Made by a program: the position numbers and the translations under genes. Under the pieces are notes generated by a model. The model made no database searches. It was not told the origin of the DNA and saw only the letters and a program-made list of their open reading frames with translations. Positions 33,382 to 37,986 of a DNA stretch of 37,986 nucleotides are shown piece by piece; position 1 is the first letter of the stretch; each line of letters starts with the position of its first letter. This DNA comes from an uncultured Bacteroidales bacterium. GTDB taxonomy: Bacteria > Bacteroidota > Bacteroidia > Bacteroidales > Paludibacteraceae. Location: positions 1-37,986 of the forward strand of contig ONBO01000012.1 of assembly GCA_900316125.1 (NCBI GenBank), in the 5' to 3' direction.

Positions 33382-34161
33382 CACCTCAATCATTCTGGAT
33401 GGAGAGTATCCGTTTCTGTGGTATTCACCATGTGAAACGTAACCAAGCTGGTTAGAGATGATTTTTGTTTTGCCTATCTGTGCGTCTATGTTACGGTGTG
33501 AGTGTCCGTATATCCAATAGTCAATGCCTGATTCTGAAATGTAATCTCCAAGCTCAACAGCAAAAGCTCCATTTATCAGGCTGCCGTTAAATTCTTTAGC
33601 CACACACAACTCTGTAGGAACATGATGTGTGAGCACTATCTTAACATCGGAGGTGCTATTTTTAACTGATTGCTTTATAAAACTAAGGCAGCGTTCATGC
33701 TCTCTGTTAAAATCATCAGCTGTGAGCGTATGACCGTTGTACATGATACGATAAAAATCGCTGACTCCGCGCTCTGTTACAAACGCGTTTGTAGGTTTTA
33801 TCACAGACCATAATGTAGAGACAACTATGTCAACGCCATCCAATTTCACAACTGAATTATAGTATGCGTGAATGTTTTTGCGGATTTCTTTGCAATAACC
33901 ATCTGGCATTGAAGCAAGGTCATAATAGCCATAGAACTCATGATTTCCAAAACATACTATAACTTGTTTATAATGCTCACTCGCCCAGTCCCAGAACCTG
34001 TGTTTTGAGTATGTGTTCAGGCTTGAATCAGGCGTGTCAAGGTAGGCGGAGTCTCCTGCAATAAGCAATACGTCTCCACTTGTCTCAAGCGGGTGATGCT
34101 GCAAAAAAGAGCTGTTTTGCAGCATTTCCAGATGAAGGTCACTTACAAATTGGATTCGCAT
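33379..34161 (-). CDS. Calcineurin-like metallophosphoesterase
   Basis: A 260-aa cytosolic phosphoesterase with all metal-binding motifs: SDLHLE (Asp8, His10), AGDSAY (Asp37), GNHEF (Asn73, His74), LTHHVP, and YGHSHRN near the C-terminus. Substrate is not evident; this branch includes nucleotide and phosphodiester hydrolases. Two bases separate it from the upstream hydrolase gene, so the two form an operon. Confidence 0.93.
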   Translation of the reverse strand: MRIQFVSDLHLEMLQNSSFLQHHPLETSGDVLLIAGDSAYLDTPDSSLNTYSKHRFWDWASEHYKQVIVCFGNHEFYGYYDLASMPDGYCKEIRKNIHAYYNSVVKLDGVDIVVSTLWSVIKPTNAFVTERGVSDFYRIMYNGHTLTADDFNREHERCLSFIKQSVKNSTSDVKIVLTHHVPTELCVAKEFNGSLINGAFAVELGDYISESGIDYWIYGHSHRNIDAQIGKTKIISNQLGYVSHGEYHRNGYSPSRMIEV

Positions 34162-34163
34162 AA

Positions 34164-34736
34164 TTATTCTCCTAACAGCTTCTTTATCACCGGCACTACG
34201 GCTTTGCGGAGGACCTTCTCATTGAGGCGGTGCTCACCCTCAAACCACTGGGCGTTTGGATAGTACTCACGAAACTTGTCGTATGTGTGGACCGTGGGGT
34301 CATTGGTACCGAAAAGGCCGTAGGTGTATTCCTTGTCAAATGGTGTAATACCCTTGAACTGAGTACGTTCCATCTGGTTGAAGTGCTGGATTATATCCTT
34401 GGTTATGCGGAAAGTCTTGGCACTGTCTTTGCGCCCGTTCATAAACTTATGCTCACCCGTTTTCATCACCCCGTATCTTGACATGTAAAAGGCAGGGTTC
34501 ACAAGAATCTTCTTGTAGCCGAACATCTGCTGAGCATACATTCCTCCCATGGATGTGCCAATTATAAGGTCAGGTTTCTCCGATGCGCAAAATTCCTTGA
34601 GATAAGGGAGCGCCTCCACTGGGTCAACAGGAATATCTGGCGCCACAATTTCATACTCCGGGAATGTGTGGCGCAGTAAATCCACAGTTCCACTCGCCCC
34701 CGATGAACCAAATCCGTGGAAATATACAATTTTCAT
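34164..34736 (-). CDS. YqiA/YcfP-like alpha/beta-hydrolase
   Basis: A 190-aa esterase-like protein of the YqiA family. It opens MKIVYFHGFGSSGASGT with the oxyanion HGFGS loop, has the nucleophile elbow GTSMGG (Ser62), then GTNDPTVHTYDKF for the acid and GEHRLNE for the histidine. These make a complete Ser-Asp-His triad. Start ATG 34736 is clear. It pairs with the metallophosphoesterase and diverges from the AlbA_2 region. Confidence 0.9.
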   Translation of the reverse strand: MKIVYFHGFGSSGASGTVDLLRHTFPEYEIVAPDIPVDPVEALPYLKEFCASEKPDLIIGTSMGGMYAQQMFGYKKILVNPAFYMSRYGVMKTGEHKFMNGRKDSAKTFRITKDIIQHFNQMERTQFKGITPFDKEYTYGLFGTNDPTVHTYDKFREYYPNAQWFEGEHRLNEKVLRKAVVPVIKKLLGE

Positions 34737-34800
34737 ACTATTTTATATTTTGTTTTCAGAGCGTGAAGATACAATAAAAATACATTAGTAAATAATCTAT

Positions 34801-34851
34801 CTAGCATGAGAAATGTTTTTTCGTAAAAAATTTTGCTGACCTATGTAACAT
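34801..34851 (-). pseudogene. Short decayed ORF from the left end of the 34.8-kb element
   Basis: Minus-strand frame MLHRSAKFFTKKHFSC then TAG. Its first ten codons parallel those of the open frame at 37753 (MLHESSKFFTER), so this appears to be a truncated copy of that gene's start, carried on the duplicated element. Confidence 0.4.
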
Positions 34852-34905
34852 TGTGTTCTGTTTCTATACTAACAAGTAGGAGGTGTCACTAAAATGTTAC
34901 ATCAA
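34822..34905. repeat. Duplicated divergent element, copy A
   Basis: These bases align without gaps to the reverse complement of 37702-37783, about 75% over 80 bases, with four strongly kept blocks: CGTAAAAAATTTTG, TGTAACAT, CTAANAAGTAGG and TAAAATGTTACATC. TGTAACAT (34844-34851) and ATGTTACA (34894-34901) are inverted copies of each other 42 bases apart. Both ATGs start short frames pointing outward. Confidence 0.7.
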
Positions 34906-34950
34906 AAGACAAAGAAAATTGAGAACATTATAAAGTTTAATGAATTATGA
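34894..34950 (+). CDS. Leader peptide, 18 aa, coupled to the AlbA_2 gene
   Basis: MLHQKTKKIENIIKFNEL then TGA. The stop overlaps the AlbA_2 start as ATGA (34947-34950), the classical layout for translational coupling. The first eight codons repeat at the other copy of the element (MLHQKLKK at 37710), where they run in frame into the CobW gene. A real leader peptide is plausible; translation is not shown. Confidence 0.4.
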   Translation: MLHQKTKKIENIIKFNEL

Positions 34951-36410
34951 CAATAGAAGATATTCTGGCTTGTAAGGAGAGCCAGACATTTGACTGCAAG
35001 AGCATTCAGATTGATCCTAAAGCATTAGCAATACCCGTTGTGGCTATGGCTAATGCAGATGGTGGAGTGCTTGCCATTGGTGTTTCTGACAAGACGAGAA
35101 GAGTTGAAGGCGTTGATGGGAATGAGAAGCTACTGAATGAACTACTTCGTGTGCCATTTGATTTTTGCAATCCGTCAGTAAAAGTTACGTATGAATATTT
35201 GCAATGCACAGATTATAATGGTCAAGAGAACCATATCCTACTTATGCGCATTCCTGCAAGTATCCAGCTTCACACCAATCAAGCTGACGAATGTTTCATG
35301 CGTGTAGGAGACAAAAGCAAGAAGTTGAATTTTGAAGAACGTATGCAGCTCCTTTATGACAAGGGCGAACGCTACTATGAGGATAAGGATGTTTATGGAG
35401 CTACTGTCAACGATATTGACATGAATCTTGTCAATGATTACATCAGTGTTATTGGCTATGGGAAGTCTGCCATAGATTATCTACGTGAAAACAATGACTT
35501 TGTAACAGAGATTGATGGGCGTCAGAAGATAAGTACAGCCTGCATCCTTCTATTTGGCAAGAATCCGCAGCGTTACTTTCCACGTGCAAGGACTCGTTTT
35601 ATCCGTTACGAAGGGAAAGTAGAAAAAGTTGGCAGGGATATGAATGTAATCAAGGATGTAACATTTGAGGGTGCTATCCTACAACAGGTTAGAAGCACTA
35701 TTGACTATCTGGAAACACAAGTAAGTGAACACTCATTCCTTGGTGAACATGGGCAATTTGTAACTCGTCGCAACTACTCAAAGTATGCCATACAAGAGAT
35801 GGTAGTCAATAGTTGCTGCCATAGAGCCTACAATATCAAGGGCACTGAGATACAGATAAAGATGTTCGATGACCGCATTGTCTTTGAGACTCCAGGAGAT
35901 TTACCTGGACAGGTGCGGCCTGATAATATTCGTCATACCCACTTCTCCCGTAATCCCAAAATAGCCCAATACCTCAAGGCATACAAGTATGTTAAAGAGT
36001 TTGGCGAGGGCATTGACCGTATTTGTAGTGAGCTGGAAACAAAAGGCTGTACCATTCCATCGTTTCATGTTAATGCTTTCATTCTAAAGGCAACTTTGAC
36101 GGCAGAATGGACAACTGAGATGGAGTTCGACCGTCCAAGTACCGTCCAAGTACCGTCTAAGTACCGTCCAAGTACCGTCCAAGTAGAACGATTAGTCCAA
36201 TTAATGAATGACGAGTATTTGAGTGTCCATAAAATGATGGAACTATGTGATATTAAACATAGAATGACATTCCGTGACAATTATATAAATCCTGCACTTA
36301 ATGATGGCTCTATTGAACGAAAATATCCTAACCATCCTAATCACCCCAAACAGATGTATCGTCTTACGGAGAATGCAAAGGAATGGAAAAAGAACATAAC
36401 CGAGCAATAA
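34947..36410 (+). CDS. AlbA_2 (schlafen-type) / ATPase-like regulator with 11-bp repeat tract
   Basis: A 487-aa protein of the family described as ATP-binding or transcriptional regulators. The N-terminal AlbA_2 domain is recognisable from ESQTFDCKSIQIDPKALAIP, VAMANADGGVLAIGVSD and MRVGDKSKKLNFEERMQLLY. The middle has a HATPase_c_4-type segment: YAIQEMVVNSCCHRAYNIKG, KMFDDRIVFETPGDLPG and KEFGEGIDRICSELETKG. The C-terminus is a winged-helix-like domain (LVQLMNDEYLSVHKMMELCD to the end). Between the last two lies RPSTVQVPSKYRPSTVQV, encoded by five 11-bp repeats. Translation seems coupled to a leader peptide. AlbA_2 proteins occur in defence islands and as regulators; the role here is unknown. 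Confidence 0.87.
   Translation: MTIEDILACKESQTFDCKSIQIDPKALAIPVVAMANADGGVLAIGVSDKTRRVEGVDGNEKLLNELLRVPFDFCNPSVKVTYEYLQCTDYNGQENHILLMRIPASIQLHTNQADECFMRVGDKSKKLNFEERMQLLYDKGERYYEDKDVYGATVNDIDMNLVNDYISVIGYGKSAIDYLRENNDFVTEIDGRQKISTACILLFGKNPQRYFPRARTRFIRYEGKVEKVGRDMNVIKDVTFEGAILQQVRSTIDYLETQVSEHSFLGEHGQFVTRRNYSKYAIQEMVVNSCCHRAYNIKGTEIQIKMFDDRIVFETPGDLPGQVRPDNIRHTHFSRNPKIAQYLKAYKYVKEFGEGIDRICSELETKGCTIPSFHVNAFILKATLTAEWTTEMEFDRPSTVQVPSKYRPSTVQVERLVQLMNDEYLSVHKMMELCDIKHRMTFRDNYINPALNDGSIERKYPNHPNHPKQMYRLTENAKEWKKNITEQ
36131..36185 (+). repeat. Five tandem copies of an 11-bp unit inside the AlbA_2 gene
   Basis: CCGTCCAAGTA five times in a row (third unit has CCGTCTAAGTA). Eleven is not a multiple of three, so each unit is read in a different frame, and loss or gain of one unit shifts the frame downstream. 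In one alternative frame the next codon is TAG (36184-36186); in the other TGA comes at 36209-36211. Either removes the C-terminal winged helix. Confidence 0.9.
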
Positions 36411-36414
36411 AATG

Positions 36415-37650
36415 CTACTCTAAGCACCCATCCAGAAGAGTCTTGATTTCTTCTTTGTTGAGGTGCTGGCCTATGAACACCAGTTTCTCCATGCGGTCTC
36501 CATAGACTTCATCCCAGTCATGGCGGAGGGTGGCGTCAGATGCGAGCATCTGCTGCAGCTGCTCCTCTGGCATGGTGGCATACCACTGGCCTGCGTTTTT
36601 AAGTGACACTTGACGTCCTGCCTGCTCAAACAGGTAGCAGGTGTCTGTGTTGTTGCTGAAATAGCAGAGACCTTTTGCTCTTATTACTGATTTTGGCCAG
36701 CATTTTGCCACAAAGTGGTCAAACTTATTCAGGTTGAACGGTTTGCGTGCATAATAGACGTAGGTCCCTATGCCGTATTCCTCAGCTTCACCTTCATCAT
36801 GATGGTGGTGGTGATGCTCATGGTCATGGTGATGATGGTGCTCACCGTGCTCACGCTCGTGTTCATGCTCATGTTCCTCATGATGGTGCTCGTGTTCGTC
36901 ATCATCATCATCGTGGTGTGGAGCCTCCACCTCCTTAACCCATGTGGCTGAGCCTGCCACTTGGTCAAAGTCAAAGAGCCCGGTCTCAAGAATTTCATCA
37001 AAGGGCACATCGCCGTAGTTGCAATCAATAATCTTAGCCTCAGGCTGAAGCGCACGTATCACGCTGTGAACACGTCCAAGCTCCTCTTTGCTCACCTCTG
37101 CCGCCTTGTTTACAAGCACAATGTTGCAGAACTCAATCTGCTGTATAAGCAGGTTCTCAATATCGTCTTCATCAAGGTTAGGGTGGAGCAGGGAGTTGCC
37201 GCCCTCAAACTCATCCTTCATACGCAGGGCGTCAACCATGGTTACTATGCAGTCAATGTAAGGTATGCCGCATTTTATGTAATCTTCATTCATCTCTGGA
37301 ATGGTGCAGATGGTTTGCGCTATGGGGGCTGGCTCACAAATGCCGCTTGCCTCTATAACTATGTAGTCAAAACGTCTGAGTTCCAGAATGCCTGTGATTT
37401 GCTGTACTAAATCCATTTTAAGGGTGCAGCAGATGCAGCCGTTCTGCAATGCCACCAAACTGTCATCTTTCTGGTCAACCACGCCACCTTTCTGTATAAG
37501 GTCCGCATCTATATTCACCTCGCCTATGTCATTGACAATCACGGCAAAGCGTATGCCTTTGTTATTTGAGAGTATTCGGTTTAAGAGCGTGGTCTTGCCG
37601 CTGCCAAGGTAACCTGTAAGCAGCAGCACTGGAATTCTTGGAATCATCAT
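36415..37650 (-). CDS. COG0523/CobW-family GTPase with His-rich metal-binding tract
   Basis: A 411-aa GTPase from the ATG at 37650 (MMIPRIPVLLLTGYL); the frame stays open to an ATG at 37710 inside the duplicated element. Walker A is GYLGSGKTTLLNR, the metal-binding CxCC motif is NGCICCTLKMDL, and VLVNKAAEVS is the NKxD-like base motif. A central tract of about 50 residues is almost all His, Asp and Glu. The CobW C-terminal domain follows (YVYYARKPFNLNKFDHFV...FIGQHLNKEEI). The family loads or inserts metal ions, with zinc the usual case; the tract suggests a metal buffer. No Zur box was recognised. Confidence 0.92.
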   Translation of the reverse strand: MMIPRIPVLLLTGYLGSGKTTLLNRILSNNKGIRFAVIVNDIGEVNIDADLIQKGGVVDQKDDSLVALQNGCICCTLKMDLVQQITGILELRRFDYIVIEASGICEPAPIAQTICTIPEMNEDYIKCGIPYIDCIVTMVDALRMKDEFEGGNSLLHPNLDEDDIENLLIQQIEFCNIVLVNKAAEVSKEELGRVHSVIRALQPEAKIIDCNYGDVPFDEILETGLFDFDQVAGSATWVKEVEAPHHDDDDDEHEHHHEEHEHEHEREHGEHHHHHDHEHHHHHHDEGEAEEYGIGTYVYYARKPFNLNKFDHFVAKCWPKSVIRAKGLCYFSNNTDTCYLFEQAGRQVSLKNAGQWYATMPEEQLQQMLASDATLRHDWDEVYGDRMEKLVFIGQHLNKEEIKTLLDGCLE

Positions 37651-37701
37651 ATTAAGCTTAATTACAATTTGGTGCGAAGTTACGTATTTTTTTAATTTCT
37701 G

Positions 37702-37783
37702 ATGTAACATTTTATCAAAGTCACCTACTTATTAGTGGAGAACAATAGCACTATGTTACACGAATCATCAAAATTTTTTACGG
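37702..37783. repeat. Duplicated divergent element, copy B
   Basis: Inverted partner of 34822-34905. TGTAACAT at 37703-37710 and ATGTTACA at 37753-37760 are the inverted arms. The left arm supplies an in-frame ATG (37710) to the CobW gene and the right arm supplies the ATG of the open frame running off the window. Confidence 0.7.
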
Positions 37784-37986
37784 AAAGGACTATGCGCAAC
37801 CTTCAATTAGGACACTTCACACAAACGCGCTATATCTTCCGGTCCATTGATACAATGTTAGCCTGCAAATTAACATTAACATACAGTAAGTATCATGAAA
37901 TGATGGACTTAAGGCAGCTTGCCATCACTGATAAATCATACTCTTATGAAGAAGCAGAAAATATGGCAGGAATACTCAACTTTATA
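37753..37986 (+). CDS. Unknown protein, truncated by the window end
   Basis: An open frame of 78 codons from ATG 37753 with no stop before the window ends: MLHESSKFFTERTMRNLQLG, HFTQTRYIFRSIDTMLACKL, TLTYSKYHEMMDLRQLAITD and onward. An inner ATG at 37792 is an alternative start. The segment KLTLTYSKYHEMMDLRQLAITDKSYS looks like ordinary protein. Its first ten codons are partly repeated in the 34.8-kb element (MLHRSAKFFTKK), which supports that this end has been copied. No family recognised. Confidence 0.45.
   Translation, partial: MLHESSKFFTERTMRNLQLGHFTQTRYIFRSIDTMLACKLTLTYSKYHEMMDLRQLAITDKSYSYEEAENMAGILNFI

Noticed and set aside
36715..36951. Plus-strand frames with Met/Val/His runs near 36.8 kb
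   Set aside because: They are the complement of the CobW His-rich tract.
1..37986. CRISPR array, tRNA, rRNA or integrase
   Set aside because: No regularly spaced repeats with unique spacers, no cloverleaf or rRNA stretches and no recombinase motifs were seen; the tandem tracts are contiguous repeats.

Overview
The window looks like chromosome from a member of the Bacteroidales, most likely a Prevotella- or Bacteroides-like gut or oral lineage. The evidence is the repeated Bacteroidetes-type promoter box TAnnTTTG upstream of many genes, A/T-rich start regions without strong Shine-Dalgarno sequences, a type IX secretion (gliding-motility-associated) C-terminal domain, a Fibrobacter-succinogenes-type paralogous domain, menaquinone synthesis (MenA) and a PabB-PabC fusion. 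No rRNA, tRNA, CRISPR array or complete insertion sequence was seen. Species-level assignment is not possible from the sequence alone.

Layout. 1-3.1 kb is a tight plus-strand operon: a partial rhomboid protease, a second rhomboid, an endonuclease/exonuclease/phosphatase-fold membrane protein and purE, followed by a MITE-like palindromic element. 3.1-6.15 kb is accessory: a GNAT acetyltransferase, a small HTH protein, a palindrome-rich spacer, a lipoprotein, an unknown protein, and a DUF4160/DUF2442 toxin-antitoxin-like pair bracketed by two copies of a decayed antitoxin-like tail. 6.15-10.65 kb is a recR-led operon (recR, membrane protein, HAD phosphatase, GT2 glycosyltransferase), divergent from engB, which converges on an MFS sugar transporter. 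10.76-14.69 kb holds two overlapping genes for large repeat-rich surface proteins, one with a T9SS sorting domain. The spacer before them hides a promoter, two micro-ORFs and an intrinsic terminator. 15.1-19.2 kb is a four-gene operon: a catalytically degenerate DPP-IV-like protein, a sugar nucleotidyltransferase, NfeD and an SPFH/stomatin protein. 19.4-21.3 kb is dnaK with a sigma-54-like motif in front and a strong terminator behind. 21.6-24.1 kb has pabB-pabC and menA.

24.1-37.7 kb is the most mosaic part. A three-gene cassette (large PLD/SF2 helicase with DUF3427, an 85-aa protein, a Nudix hydrolase) lies behind an XRE regulator. A fragment of a second Nudix gene, about 90% identical by eye to the intact one, sits between regulator and helicase, and a small tail of a second VanX-like gene lies at 23.2 kb. 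Beyond are a VanX-type D,D-dipeptidase, a PfkB kinase, an SF1 helicase with a C-terminal nuclease-like domain, a metallophosphoesterase, a YqiA-like hydrolase, an AlbA_2/ATPase-like regulator with an in-frame 11-bp tandem repeat, and a His-rich COG0523 (CobW) GTPase. An 80-bp element occurs twice in inverted orientation (34.8 and 37.7 kb), both ends of which start short ORFs with ATGTTACA.

Most promising for something undescribed: the AlbA_2 gene with a frame-switching repeat behind a coupled leader peptide; the duplicated divergent element; the Nudix-helicase cassette; and the micro-ORF/terminator leader before the T9SS surface operon. All functional statements are from reading motifs; no database search was run.
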